Below, in pieces: positions 16,255 to 25,171 of a stretch of 64,000 nucleotides of DNA. Both the position numbers and the translations under genes were made by a program. The notes beneath the pieces were generated by a model. The model saw nothing but the letters and a program-made list of their open reading frames with translations. It was not told the origin of the DNA and made no database searches. This DNA is from an uncultured Pelagibacteraceae bacterium. GTDB lineage: Bacteria > Pseudomonadota > Alphaproteobacteria > Pelagibacterales > Pelagibacteraceae. Numbering within the stretch: position 1 is the first letter of the stretch; each line of letters starts with the position of its first letter. The DNA lies in contig CABZOF010000001.1 in the NCBI GenBank assembly GCA_902527215.1, positions 124,001 to 188,000 of the forward strand. Reading direction: 5' to 3'.

Positions 16255-17728
16255 ATTAAAAAAATATAAAATGTTTATAGGAGGACAATGGGTTGACTCT
16301 GATACTAAAAAAACTTTTGAAACTTTAAATCCGGAAGATAATAAACCTTGGGCAGTTGTTCCTGAGGCAAGTGCTTCTGACGTAGATAAAGCAGTTCAAG
16401 CAGCTCAAAAAGCCTTTGAAGGAGATTGGCCTAAAATATTACCGCGTGAAAGAGCAAAGTTTCTAAGAGCTATTGGAAATAAGCTTAGAGATAACGCAGA
16501 ATTACTTGGAAAAATTGAAACTATAGATACTGGAAAACTTTATAGAGAAACAAATAAACAAGCAAATTATATTGCTGAGTATTATGATTATTATGCAGGT
16601 ATGGCAGACAAGGTCGAAGGCACAGTTCTGCCAATAGATAAACCAAATATTCAAGCCATAACTTCAAGAATACCTATTGGTGTTATCGCTGCGATTGTTC
16701 CATGGAATTCTCAAATGTTTTTAACAGCTACAAAACTTGCGCCTGCTTTAGCTATGGGAAACACGGTGGTTATTAAATCATCAGAACTTGCTCCAGCAGT
16801 AATGTTTGAATTTGCAAAACTTATTGAAGAAACTGGTATTCCTAAAGGAGTTGTTAATGTTATTACAGGATTTGGAGACCCATGTGGAAAGGCTTTAACT
16901 TCACATAATTTAGTTGAAAAAGTTGCTTTTACAGGAGGACCCGAAACTGCAAGACATATAATTAGAAATTCAGCAGAAAATTTATCAGAAGTAAGCTTAG
17001 AACTTGGAGGAAAAAGTCCTGTTGCAGTATTTGATGATGCTCATCAAGAAAATGCTATTAATGGAATTACTGCAGGAATATTTGGAGCTAGTGGACAGAG
17101 TTGTATTGCTGGTTCAAGGTTATATCTACAAAAAGGAATTTATGATGAGTTCCTTGACAAACTCACAAAAAGAGCTGAAAAAATAAAAATTGGCGCTCCC
17201 ATGGATCCAGACACAGAAATGGGACCATTAAGTAATTATAAACAATTAGAAATTATTGAAAAAAACATAAAAAAAACCGCAGAACAAGGTGGAAAAATAA
17301 AGTGTGGTGGTGAAAGGCATCCATTTTCAAATGAGGGATACTACTTTCCTCCTACAATAATTGAATGTGATAATCATAATCTTCCAACTGCAGAAAACGA
17401 GCTTTTTGGACCAGTTTTATCAGTTATGAAATTTGATACGGAAAAAGAGGCAATAGAGAAAATGAACGATAATCAATATGGATTATCTTCTGGGGTCTAT
17501 ACAAGTGACTTCTCCAGAGGTCTAAGAGTTTCTAATGCAATAAGAGCAGGTATAACATTTGTAAATACTTATCGATTGATTTCTCCATCAGCACCTTTTG
17601 GTGGTATTAAAGATAGTGGATATGGAAAGGAAGCGGGAATGGACTCAATTAAAGATTATACTAGAGTTAAGACAACTTGGTATTACACATCTGATGAACC
17701 AACTTTAGATCCTTTCTCTATAAGATAA
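16247..17728 (+). CDS. NAD(P)-dependent aldehyde dehydrogenase
   Basis: A full-length 493-residue ALDH. The cofactor-binding region has 'VPWNSQMFLTATKLAPALAMGNTVVIKSSE', the general base is E252 ('LELGGKSP'), and the nucleophile is C286 ('GQSCIAGSR'); the C-terminal 'PFGGIKDSGYGKEAGMDSIKDYTRVK' completes the family pattern. It resembles betaine-aldehyde/aminoaldehyde-type dehydrogenases in general layout. Within the operon it would oxidise an aldehyde released by the monooxygenase or TPP enzyme to a carboxylate (inference). It overlaps the hydrolase by 8 bp and precedes the DMT carrier by 3 bp. Confidence 0.88.
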   Translation: MPELKKYKMFIGGQWVDSDTKKTFETLNPEDNKPWAVVPEASASDVDKAVQAAQKAFEGDWPKILPRERAKFLRAIGNKLRDNAELLGKIETIDTGKLYRETNKQANYIAEYYDYYAGMADKVEGTVLPIDKPNIQAITSRIPIGVIAAIVPWNSQMFLTATKLAPALAMGNTVVIKSSELAPAVMFEFAKLIEETGIPKGVVNVITGFGDPCGKALTSHNLVEKVAFTGGPETARHIIRNSAENLSEVSLELGGKSPVAVFDDAHQENAINGITAGIFGASGQSCIAGSRLYLQKGIYDEFLDKLTKRAEKIKIGAPMDPDTEMGPLSNYKQLEIIEKNIKKTAEQGGKIKCGGERHPFSNEGYYFPPTIIECDNHNLPTAENELFGPVLSVMKFDTEKEAIEKMNDNQYGLSSGVYTSDFSRGLRVSNAIRAGITFVNTYRLISPSAPFGGIKDSGYGKEAGMDSIKDYTRVKTTWYYTSDEPTLDPFSIR

Positions 17729-17731
17729 TTT

Positions 17732-18589
17732 TTGTCTGCAAAACATACTTTACTTATTTTATTTGTTGTATTTTTATTAGGAAGTGCATATCCAACTGGC
17801 AAGCTTGGATTAAACGACACTATTCCACCAATTCTTTTTGGCTCATTAAGAATGGCTGTTGTTTTTATTTGTTTAATCCCATTTTTTAAAATTCAAATAA
17901 TAGACAAAAAATATATTATTCCTTTAATTGGGTTTTCATTGTGTTTTGGTGTTGCGGTAAATATGTTTTTATATTTATCTATAAATGCATCAAGTATACT
18001 TGCGCCAATTACAATAGGGGCTCAACTTTCAATTCCTTTTGGAATTATATTAAGCTCAATATTTTTAGACGAAAAAATAAGTTATAAAAAATGGATATTA
18101 ATTATGATATCTTTTTTTGGTATTGTCATACTCGCATTCGACCCAAAAGTAGTAGACGAAATAATAGGATCACTTCTTATTTGTTGTATGGCTTTTTTCT
18201 ACGGACTATCCCAAGTATTTTCGAGATATTTAAAAGAATTAGATGTTAAATTTACAAACACTATAATGAGCTTCACAGGATTCATAATTTTAATAATATT
18301 GTCTGCAATATTTGAGGGAAATACATTTCAAACAATAAAAAATATAAGTTTAGGAAGTTGGTTCACAGTTTTATACGCTGGAGCAATTATTTCTTTGCTT
18401 GGACATTTAATGATGTTCTATCTTTATAAATTTTATCCTCTTGATATGGTATTGCCATTCTACGCTTTATTCCCTGTATTTGGTTTAATCCTTACTTTTT
18501 TTATTTTTGGTGAGATTCCATCTCTAGTAACAGTAATTGGAGGAGTAATTGTCATTACTTCAGTGTTTTTTGCTCAAAAAATGAGATAA
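17732..18589 (+). CDS. EamA/DMT family transporter
   Basis: 285 residues with about ten transmembrane segments in two EamA repeats, beginning 'LLILFVVFLLGSAYPTGKLG', a common N-terminus in this family. It starts at TTG 17732, 3 bp after the aldehyde dehydrogenase stop; no in-frame ATG lies near enough to retain the first helix. As the last gene of the LLM/TPP operon it is a candidate carrier for the unknown substrate or a product of that pathway. Its stop codon is inside a short inverted repeat that may weakly terminate transcription. Confidence 0.82.
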   Translation: MSAKHTLLILFVVFLLGSAYPTGKLGLNDTIPPILFGSLRMAVVFICLIPFFKIQIIDKKYIIPLIGFSLCFGVAVNMFLYLSINASSILAPITIGAQLSIPFGIILSSIFLDEKISYKKWILIMISFFGIVILAFDPKVVDEIIGSLLICCMAFFYGLSQVFSRYLKELDVKFTNTIMSFTGFIILIILSAIFEGNTFQTIKNISLGSWFTVLYAGAIISLLGHLMMFYLYKFYPLDMVLPFYALFPVFGLILTFFIFGEIPSLVTVIGGVIVITSVFFAQKMR

Positions 18590-18599
18590 TTTTCTCATT
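18580..18599 (+). terminator. weak hairpin at the end of the LLM/TPP operon
   Basis: AATGAGA (18580-18586) and TCTCATT (18593-18599) form a 7-bp stem with a 6-base loop that includes the DMT stop codon. The bases that follow are A-rich, not a T tract, so this is at best a weak or Rho-assisted terminator. Confidence 0.3.
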
Positions 18600-18637
18600 G
18601 AAAATTAAAATCAATAGGATTTAATTTTGTTTATATA

Positions 18638-18651
18638 AATTGTTAACAATT
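18638..18651. promoter_or_regulatory. perfect 14-bp palindrome (operator candidate) before the binding-protein gene
   Basis: AATTGTTAACAATT is a perfect 14-base palindrome ending 11 bases before the ATG at 18663. It directly follows a TATAAA-like box (18634-18639) and is followed by GAGGG (18653-18657), the ribosome binding site. Its place between probable -10 box and start suits an operator for a dimeric regulator acting on the binding-protein gene. The regulator is not in the window. Confidence 0.5.
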
Positions 18652-18662
18652 AGAGGGAATAT

Positions 18663-19853
18663 ATGAAAAAACTAGTATTAGCTATGTTTGTATTTGTTTC
18701 TTGCTTTGCAACTAAAGCATATTCAGATGGACATGGCATTAAAATGGGAATTATTTTAGGATTTACAGGTCCTATTGAATCCCTAACTCCAGCAATGGCT
18801 GCATCAGCAGAGCTTGCATTTAAAGAAGCTTCAGATTCAGGTTCATTACTTGGAGGAAAGAAGATTTCTGTTGAGAGAGCAGATTCAACTTGTGTTGACT
18901 CAGCTGCTGCAACAGCTGCTGCAGAAGGTTTAATATCTGGCGGTGTAGTAGCAATTATGGGTGCTGATTGTTCTGGTGTAACTGGAGCTATTGCAACTAA
19001 CGTTGCTGTTCCAAATGGTGTAGTTATGATTTCACCATCAGCTACTTCTCCAGGATTAACTGATCTTAATGATAATGGATATTTCTTTAGAACTGCTCCA
19101 TCTGACGCAAGAGGTGGTCAAGTATTAGCAGATATTACTAAAGATAGAAAAGTTAAAAGTATTGCAGTTACACACACTAACAACGACTACGGTAAAGGTT
19201 TAGCAGATGTATATGTTGCAGCTGTTAAAGCTCATGGAATAAACGTAACAGTTGTTACAGCTCATGAAGAAGGTAAAGGAGACTACGGTGCTGAAGTTGC
19301 AACATTGGCAGCAGCAGGTGGCGATGCTTTAGCTGTGTTAGGTTACTTAGACCAAGCTGGTGGAAGTATCATTGATGGTTCATTAGACTCAGGTGCGTTT
19401 GACGTATTTGTTTTATCTGATGGAATGATCGGTGACTCTTTAACTGACAGATTCGGAAATGATCTAAACAAATCATTTGGATCTTTGCCAGGATCAATGG
19501 GTAAAGGTGCTACAATATTTAAAGGTGTAGCTGGTGGAGCAGGAATCGATTCATCTGGACCTTATACTTCAGAGTCTTATGATGCTGCAGCTTTGATAGT
19601 ACTTGCAATGCAAGCTGGTGGAAAAGCTGATAGAGCTACTGTTCAAGCAAATGTAATGTCTGTTGCAAATGCTCCAGGAGAAAAAATTTATCCAGGAGAA
19701 TTGAAAAAAGCATTAGATTTACTTGCTAGTGGTAAAGCAGTTAACTACGAAGGAGCATCTAGTGTTGAATTTACTGATGTTGGAGAAGCAGCAGGTGCCT
19801 TTATAGAAAAAGAAATTAAAGGCGGTAAGTTTAAAGACAAAAAACAAAGATAA
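18663..19853 (+). CDS. Liv-type ABC transporter periplasmic binding protein
   Basis: 396 residues with a signal peptide ('KKLVLAMFVFVSCFATKAYS', cleavage after about residue 21) and the two-lobe periplasmic binding protein type 1 fold typical of branched-chain amino-acid/amide receptors: 'IKMGIILGFTGPIESLTPAM' at the mature N-terminus, 'VVAIMGADCSGVTGAIA' and 'VAVTHTNNDYGKGLADVY'. It has its own promoter region, a GAGGG ribosome binding site and a strong terminator. The codons are richer in GCT/GGT than neighbours, as expected of an abundant periplasmic protein. Its permease and ATPase genes are likely those converging from the minus strand (20.5-24.4 kb). Confidence 0.9.
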   Translation: MKKLVLAMFVFVSCFATKAYSDGHGIKMGIILGFTGPIESLTPAMAASAELAFKEASDSGSLLGGKKISVERADSTCVDSAAATAAAEGLISGGVVAIMGADCSGVTGAIATNVAVPNGVVMISPSATSPGLTDLNDNGYFFRTAPSDARGGQVLADITKDRKVKSIAVTHTNNDYGKGLADVYVAAVKAHGINVTVVTAHEEGKGDYGAEVATLAAAGGDALAVLGYLDQAGGSIIDGSLDSGAFDVFVLSDGMIGDSLTDRFGNDLNKSFGSLPGSMGKGATIFKGVAGGAGIDSSGPYTSESYDAAALIVLAMQAGGKADRATVQANVMSVANAPGEKIYPGELKKALDLLASGKAVNYEGASSVEFTDVGEAAGAFIEKEIKGGKFKDKKQR

Positions 19854-19866
19854 TATTTAATTATTT

Positions 19867-19900
19867 AACTCCAGCGGTGAAAATCGCTGGAGTTTTTTTT
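19867..19900. terminator. strong intrinsic terminator, probably bidirectional
   Basis: AACTCCAGCG (19867-19876) and CGCTGGAGTT (19885-19894) form a perfect 10-bp stem with an 8-base loop, followed by eight T (19893-19900). It lies between two convergent genes: it terminates the binding-protein message, and the lysE stop codon (19899-19901) overlaps the T tract. On the minus strand the stem is preceded by A residues, and the AT-rich run after it may support termination of the long transport operon too. Confidence 0.9.
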
Positions 19901-20507
19901 ATCCTAAAATATTGATTAATACGTAAATACTAAGAGCAGACATAAATAAAATTATTAAGATATTTATAATTCTCCAAACTTTATTGCTTTTCAAGTAATT
20001 AGATAAAAACTTAGATAAAAATCCTAATGTAAAAAAAAATATTATTGAGGAAAAAGTTGCACCAAATCCAAATGATAATTTTTGATTAATTAAAAAACTT
20101 TTCGAAAAGTTTCCTAAAAAAAATACAGTGTCAGAATAAACATGGGCGTTTAAATAAGTAAAACCTAGAGTTTTAATTATTATTGAGCCTAGATTTGCTG
20201 TTTGATTTTTTTGATTTATTTCAAAATTAGTATTTATACTTTTTATTTTTTTCCATACAAAATGTATTAAAAATAAAAGCAAAAGAATATTTAAAATTAG
20301 CTCAGCAAAAGGTGAAAAAAAACTTTCAAAATAGTGAAATAGGAATATTCCTAAAAAAATAAGAAGGAAATCTGAAAATGCACAAATTGCACACACAATA
20401 AAAACGAATTGTTTTTTTAAACCTTGCTCAATTACAAATATATTTTGAGCACCAATAGCTAATATTAAACTCAGTCCTGTAAAGAACCCTAAAATAAAAA
20501 AACTCAT
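19899..20507 (-). CDS. LysE/ArgO family amino-acid exporter
   Basis: 202 residues with five to six transmembrane segments and the family motif 'LILAIGAQNIFVIEQGLKKQ' at residues 14-33, which is the signature of LysE/ArgO exporters of basic amino acids. It lies 6 bp downstream of livM and is the last gene of a long minus-strand transport array, ending in the shared terminator. Placing an exporter at the end of an importer operon suggests a relief valve for excess or toxic amino acids, or export of a non-metabolised analogue (inference). Confidence 0.85.
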   Translation of the reverse strand: MSFFILGFFTGLSLILAIGAQNIFVIEQGLKKQFVFIVCAICAFSDFLLIFLGIFLFHYFESFFSPFAELILNILLLLFLIHFVWKKIKSINTNFEINQKNQTANLGSIIIKTLGFTYLNAHVYSDTVFFLGNFSKSFLINQKLSFGFGATFSSIIFFFTLGFLSKFLSNYLKSNKVWRIINILIILFMSALSIYVLINILG

Positions 20508-20513
20508 TATAAA

Positions 20514-21884
20514 TTATTGTTTTATAATTTTTTCTGGAATTATTCCTTGAGGTCTAAATCTCATTATCAAAAGAAGCCCAATACCAACAAGCAAAAATCT
20601 AAAATATGGAGCACTATTTATTAAATGAACTTTGATTTCATTTGTTTCAGGTAAATGAGCTGTAAATAAATTTATAAAGAACAAAGCAATTGGTGCTGCT
20701 TCTACCCATAAAAACCATACAACAAATCCTCCTAGAATTGCTCCAAAGTTATTTCCTGTACCACCAACAATAACCATGACCCAAATTACAAAAGTATATC
20801 TCATTGGTCTGTAGCTTCCTGGGGTAAACAGGCCATCATTAGTTACCATCATAGCTCCAGCAATACCAACTATTGCTGATCCTAGAATAAATATAAATAA
20901 ATGTTGTTTAACTACATTCTTACCCATTGCACTTGCAGCTTCTTCATTATCTCTTATTGCTCTCATCATTCTACCCCAAGGTGAGTAAAGAGCCTTTTGT
21001 GTAATTATTAATAAAATTATAACTACAACTAAAAACATGCCTGCAAAACAAAGTTTTACATAAACAGATGATGCATCAATCACTAACTGATTTAAAATAT
21101 CTTGTCTTTCCGACAATGAATTTGCTAGATCTAATTTTGCTGAGTGAAATTTTTCTACTAAATTTATAAACCAAGGAGAAGTTTGTAGGTCAATTTCATA
21201 AGGGGCTGGTCTTTTTAATCCAATAACGTTTTTTACACCTCTTGCCAACCAATCTTCATGTTTAATAATGGAAACAACAATTTCAGCTATTAATAATGTG
21301 GCAATTGCTAAATAATCTGCTCTTAATCCTAAAGCAACTTTCCCTACAATAAATGCTAATCCAGCAGCAAAAAGACCTCCAACTATCCATGAGAATAAAA
21401 CTGGTAATCCAAGTCCTCCAAGAAACCCTGTCTTCGCAGGATCAACAGCTTCTATTTGTTCAATTGCAGGTCCAGCAATTATTTTTATTAGGATTAATCC
21501 AACTATAATTATTCCAGCTATAAAATAATTTCTTTTTTTAGATTTTTGAATATTTTTTAAAATATACCTTGTAGAAAAAATCATTATTATAATTATTCCT
21601 AGGCAAGTCATCATATTTACTCCGCCCACACTCCAGGCTTCTGGAACAGGTGCTACAGATACTAATACTACTGCTAAACCTCCTAATGCCGTATAACCCA
21701 TGATTCCAAAATTTATTAAACCAGCATAACCCCATTGAATATTTGCTCCCAAGGTCATTACTGCAGAAATCATACAATAATTAAAAATTGTTAGTGCAAT
21801 AGACCAGGATTGAAAGATTCCAACTAAAATTATTAAAAGCATCATTATCGAATATGCTACAATTATATTTAAATAATTTCTCAT
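20514..21884 (-). CDS. Liv-type ABC transporter permease (LivM), set 1
   Basis: 456 residues, longer than the usual LivM (about 320-430). It has the LivM core 'MTLGANIQWGYAGLINFGIMGYTALGG', 'GLRADYLAIATLLIAEIVVSIIKH' and the coupling-loop region 'SPWGRMMRAIRDNEEAASAMGKNV'. Extra length comes from added segments near residues 95-150 and a long soluble stretch near 215-270 between helices. With LivH it forms the channel of a branched-chain/amide-type importer. It overlaps livH by 4 bp (ATGA). It has no binding-protein gene in its own operon; the nearest candidate is convergent at 18.7-19.9 kb. Confidence 0.88.
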   Translation of the reverse strand: MRNYLNIIVAYSIMMLLIILVGIFQSWSIALTIFNYCMISAVMTLGANIQWGYAGLINFGIMGYTALGGLAVVLVSVAPVPEAWSVGGVNMMTCLGIIIIMIFSTRYILKNIQKSKKRNYFIAGIIIVGLILIKIIAGPAIEQIEAVDPAKTGFLGGLGLPVLFSWIVGGLFAAGLAFIVGKVALGLRADYLAIATLLIAEIVVSIIKHEDWLARGVKNVIGLKRPAPYEIDLQTSPWFINLVEKFHSAKLDLANSLSERQDILNQLVIDASSVYVKLCFAGMFLVVVIILLIITQKALYSPWGRMMRAIRDNEEAASAMGKNVVKQHLFIFILGSAIVGIAGAMMVTNDGLFTPGSYRPMRYTFVIWVMVIVGGTGNNFGAILGGFVVWFLWVEAAPIALFFINLFTAHLPETNEIKVHLINSAPYFRFLLVGIGLLLIMRFRPQGIIPEKIIKQ

Positions 21885-22891
21885 ATACGTTTTCCTTCAA
21901 ATATGCCTGACGGCCTAAATATTAAAACAATTACTAATATCGAAAATGAAATAGCAAATTTGTAATCGGTTGATAATAATTGCATCAATGAATTTGGTTC
22001 TAGTGACTCTGGCAAAATATAAACTAAAAATCTTTTATATGCATAAGTCAAAAATATTTCAGCAAATGCTATAACATAACCTCCAAAGAACGCTCCATAT
22101 GGATTTCCAATTCCACCAACTATCGCAGCAGCAAAAATCGGTAGCATATTATTAAAATACACAAACGGTCTATAACTTTTATCTAAACCATAAAGTATCC
22201 CACCAATTGTTGCTAATATTCCAGCAATGATCCAAGTAATTAGAACTACTTTTTTTGGATCTATTCCAGAAAGAAGTGCTAAATCTTCATTATCTGAGTA
22301 GGCCCTCATACTAGTTCCAGTCTTAGTTTTATTTAAAAACCAAAACATAATAGCAACAACAATAATAGTAACTACAATTGTTATCATTTGCGTAGATTTA
22401 ATTGTCAAACCTTCTGCAAGACCTGTCATTTCTTTAAATTCAGTTGCTTTTAAAATGAATTTTTCACCATCTAAAAACCTTCGATCAGTTGGTCCAATTA
22501 TAATCCTTATGACTGCTTGGGTCACAAACATTACCCCAACACTAACCATAGCAAGCTGTACAGGTGGACTTTTTTTAATTCTGTAATATTTAAAAACTGT
22601 TTGATCAATTAAAAGCATGTATAAAATCATCATAAAAATTGCAAAAGGAATAGTGAGCAGAGCAGTGGGAAGAAAACCAAAGCTAATTCCGATTGATTGA
22701 AAGTAATAAGTCAAAAGTACAGCAAACATTGTACCAAACGACATCATGTCTCCAGTTGCAAAGTTAGCAAATCTTAAAATACCGTATATTAAAGTTACAA
22801 AAATTGCTCCAAGAGCTAACTGAGAGCCATAAGTTAAGGCTGGAATAATTGTATAATTCAATAAAACTATTACTGCATTAATTAAATCCAT
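21881..22891 (-). CDS. Liv-type ABC transporter permease (LivH), set 1
   Basis: 336 residues with eight or so transmembrane segments. Recognisable features are 'GSQLALGAIFVTLIYGILRFANFATGDMMSFG' near the N-terminus and 'AYSDNEDLALLSGIDPKKV', the EAA-type loop that contacts the ATPases. The gene sits 1 bp downstream of livF and overlaps livM by 4 bp, so the set is translated as a unit. Partner of LivM in the inner-membrane channel. Confidence 0.88.
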   Translation of the reverse strand: MDLINAVIVLLNYTIIPALTYGSQLALGAIFVTLIYGILRFANFATGDMMSFGTMFAVLLTYYFQSIGISFGFLPTALLTIPFAIFMMILYMLLIDQTVFKYYRIKKSPPVQLAMVSVGVMFVTQAVIRIIIGPTDRRFLDGEKFILKATEFKEMTGLAEGLTIKSTQMITIVVTIIVVAIMFWFLNKTKTGTSMRAYSDNEDLALLSGIDPKKVVLITWIIAGILATIGGILYGLDKSYRPFVYFNNMLPIFAAAIVGGIGNPYGAFFGGYVIAFAEIFLTYAYKRFLVYILPESLEPNSLMQLLSTDYKFAISFSILVIVLIFRPSGIFEGKRI

Positions 22892-22892
22892 A

Positions 22893-23600
22893 CTAAGCTC
22901 CTAAGAAAGATCTCCTAACTTCTGGATCATTTAATAATTCCTTACCAGACCCCTCAAACTTATTTTCACCAGTAACAAGCACATATCCTCGATCAGAAAT
23001 GCTTAAAGCCTGTTTTGCATTTTGCTCGACCATGATGATTGCTACTTTTGTATTTTTAACTCTAATAATGTGTTCAAATAATTCATCCATAACTATTGGG
23101 GAAACACCTGCTGTAGGCTCATCTAACATAAGAACAGATGGTTTTATCATTAGAGCACGTCCCAAAGCTACTTGTTGTCTTTGCCCTCCTGATAATTGTC
23201 CTACAACTTGATCTTTTTTTTCTCTTAAAATTGGAAATAGATCATATATTTCTTCGATAACATTATTTACATTATCTGTTCTTAAAAAAGCACCAACTTC
23301 TAAATTTTCTTTTACAGTAAGTTCTGCAAAAACATTTCTAGTTTGTGGTACAAATGATATTCCCTTTTTTACTCTTTCTTGAGGAGATAGTTTAGAAATA
23401 TCTTCTCCATCAATTGAAATATTACCTGATTTTAGATTTAACAATCCTAGCATTGCTTTCATTGCTGTAGATTTTCCAGCTCCATTTGGTCCAAGAATAG
23501 CAACTATCTCTCCTCTATTAACATTGATGGTGCATGAACTAATAATATCAGGACCATCGCCGTATCCTCCTGTCATTTTATTTCCCTCAAAAAATGCCAT
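22893..23600 (-). CDS. Liv-type ABC transporter ATP-binding protein (LivF), set 1
   Basis: 235 residues, normal LivF length. Walker A GPNGAGKS at about 38-45, Q-loop region 'ISFVPQTRNVFAELTVKENL', ABC signature 'LSGGQRQQVALGRALM', Walker B 'PSVLMLDEPTAG' and the switch histidine position occupied by 'IIMVEQNAKQAL' (LivF proteins normally carry Q here). The gene abuts livG with no spacer. It couples ATP hydrolysis to transport through the LivH/LivM channel. Confidence 0.9.
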   Translation of the reverse strand: MAFFEGNKMTGGYGDGPDIISSCTINVNRGEIVAILGPNGAGKSTAMKAMLGLLNLKSGNISIDGEDISKLSPQERVKKGISFVPQTRNVFAELTVKENLEVGAFLRTDNVNNVIEEIYDLFPILREKKDQVVGQLSGGQRQQVALGRALMIKPSVLMLDEPTAGVSPIVMDELFEHIIRVKNTKVAIIMVEQNAKQALSISDRGYVLVTGENKFEGSGKELLNDPEVRRSFLGA

Positions 23601-24377
23601 TTACTTCTTTCTACCTAAATAACTATCTATAACTTTTTCGTTTTTCTTAACTTCATCTGAAGTTCCCTCAAAAAGAACAGATCCTTCTGACATTACAATA
23701 ACTGGATCACACATTCTGCTTATAAAATCCATATCATGCTCAATCATACAAAAAGTATAGTTTTTTTCTTTATTAAGTCTTAAGATTGCTGTTCCTAATT
23801 CTTTTAATAATGTTCTATTAACCCCTGCCCCTACCTCATCCAATAATACAAGTTTTGCATCAACCATCATTGTTCTTCCAAGTTCTAGCAACTTTTTTTG
23901 CCCTCCAGATAAATTACCAGCACGTTCATTGGCAAGATGTTTAAGATTTAAAAATTCAGTTACTTCATACGCTTTTGCTCTAATTAAATCTTCTTCTTTT
24001 TTAATTAAATTTGGTTTTAAAAGAGCATTTATTAAAATTTCTCCTGTTTGATTGCCTGGTACCATCATTAAATTTTCAAGAACGGTCATGTTCGAAAATT
24101 CGTGAGCTATTTGAAAAGTTCTTAGTAAACCTTTTGAGAAAAGTTCATGAGAGGGAACATTTGTTATATCTTCTTTATTAAATAATACTTTTCCGTCAGA
24201 TGATTTGAGATTGCCTGCTATAAGATTAAATAAAGTAGTTTTGCCTGATCCATTTGGACCAATTATTCCTGTAATTGAACCCTCTTTTATTTTTAATGAG
24301 CAATTTGATACAGCTGCCAAACCACCAAAATATTTTGATAAGTTGTCAATTTGCAGAATGTTTGATGATTGCTGCAT
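23601..24377 (-). CDS. Liv-type ABC transporter ATP-binding protein (LivG), set 1
   Basis: 258 residues, normal LivG length. Walker A GPNGSGKT at about 37-44, 'LLRTFQIAHEFSNMTVLENLMM' (Q-loop region), signature 'NLSGGQKKLLELGRTMM', Walker B 'KLVLLDEVGAG' and switch histidine in 'FCMIEHDMDFI'. The Walker B aspartate-glutamate is intact, so the protein should be catalytically active. It starts 6 bp downstream of the ProC-like gene and abuts livF. Confidence 0.9.
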   Translation of the reverse strand: MQQSSNILQIDNLSKYFGGLAAVSNCSLKIKEGSITGIIGPNGSGKTTLFNLIAGNLKSSDGKVLFNKEDITNVPSHELFSKGLLRTFQIAHEFSNMTVLENLMMVPGNQTGEILINALLKPNLIKKEEDLIRAKAYEVTEFLNLKHLANERAGNLSGGQKKLLELGRTMMVDAKLVLLDEVGAGVNRTLLKELGTAILRLNKEKNYTFCMIEHDMDFISRMCDPVIVMSEGSVLFEGTSDEVKKNEKVIDSYLGRKK

Positions 24378-24383
24378 GTAAAA

Positions 24384-25154
24384 TTATACTTTATTTAATC
24401 TTTTAAGAATACTATTTAGGGTTTTGTTAGTGGCTTTATAGAAACCAGCTTTTTTTAATTCATTTACACCTTGCTCATTTAATCCTTTTGGTGTTTGGGA
24501 GTCTTTGACAAGTATTTTTAAATCTCTATTTGAATTAACTACAGCATCTTCTGAAAGTGCTAAAAAAAGAGATGTTATATATCTCTGAGATTGGTCTTTA
24601 TGAATTCCTCTTTTATTTAACCATTCAGACATTGTTCTTAATAATTCATAAAAAGGTGCCATCATTCCAGATGTTGACCAAAAATTTTTAGATAATTTTT
24701 CGTTTTTAATTTCAACAACTGTTCCAAGATGTTTAAAAAAGTTTTTAACTTTCCTGTTTGGTGGAAAAATAGGAATTGGTCCTTTTTTAAAAGAAATAGG
24801 TGGTAAAGGAATTACTCTCGAAATATTTGCTTTTACTTTGACTGCCTTCTTAATGTTTTGAAGATTCATTGTTGATATGAAACTTACAATTACCTGACTT
24901 TTTTTAAATTTTAGCTTTTGTATAATTTGATTAGCCACAGTAGGTGTTACAGCTAGAAAAATCCAGTTACAATCATTAACAATATCTTGATTATTTTTTG
25001 CAATATAAATTTTTTTAAAACTTTTTTTAAGTTGTTTTGAAATTTTTTTATTTCTTTCAGATAATATAATTTTGGTATATTTAATTTTAGACTTGCATAT
25101 ACCCGTCACCACTGCTGATGTAATTTTACCGGTTCCTATAAATCCAAGTTTCAT
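24384..25154 (-). CDS. pyrroline-5-carboxylate reductase-like NAD(P)-dependent enzyme
   Basis: 256 residues of the P5C reductase family: N-terminal Rossmann fold 'MKLGFIGTGKITSAVVTGI' (GTGKIT at 7-12), 'IFLAVTPTVANQII' and the helical C-terminal dimerisation domain with 'LLRTMSEWLNKRGI' and 'LVKDSQTPKGLNEQGV', which matches the family's late 'TPGGT..G' loop. ProC reduces pyrroline-5-carboxylate to proline in the cytoplasm. Position between glaH and livG in an amino-acid transport operon suggests a catabolic or scavenging role on a cyclic imino acid, but this is inference; a plain ProC function is equally possible. Confidence 0.7.
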   Translation of the reverse strand: MKLGFIGTGKITSAVVTGICKSKIKYTKIILSERNKKISKQLKKSFKKIYIAKNNQDIVNDCNWIFLAVTPTVANQIIQKLKFKKSQVIVSFISTMNLQNIKKAVKVKANISRVIPLPPISFKKGPIPIFPPNRKVKNFFKHLGTVVEIKNEKLSKNFWSTSGMMAPFYELLRTMSEWLNKRGIHKDQSQRYITSLFLALSEDAVVNSNRDLKILVKDSQTPKGLNEQGVNELKKAGFYKATNKTLNSILKRLNKV

Positions 25155-25171
25155 GAGTGTATTTTCTACAC

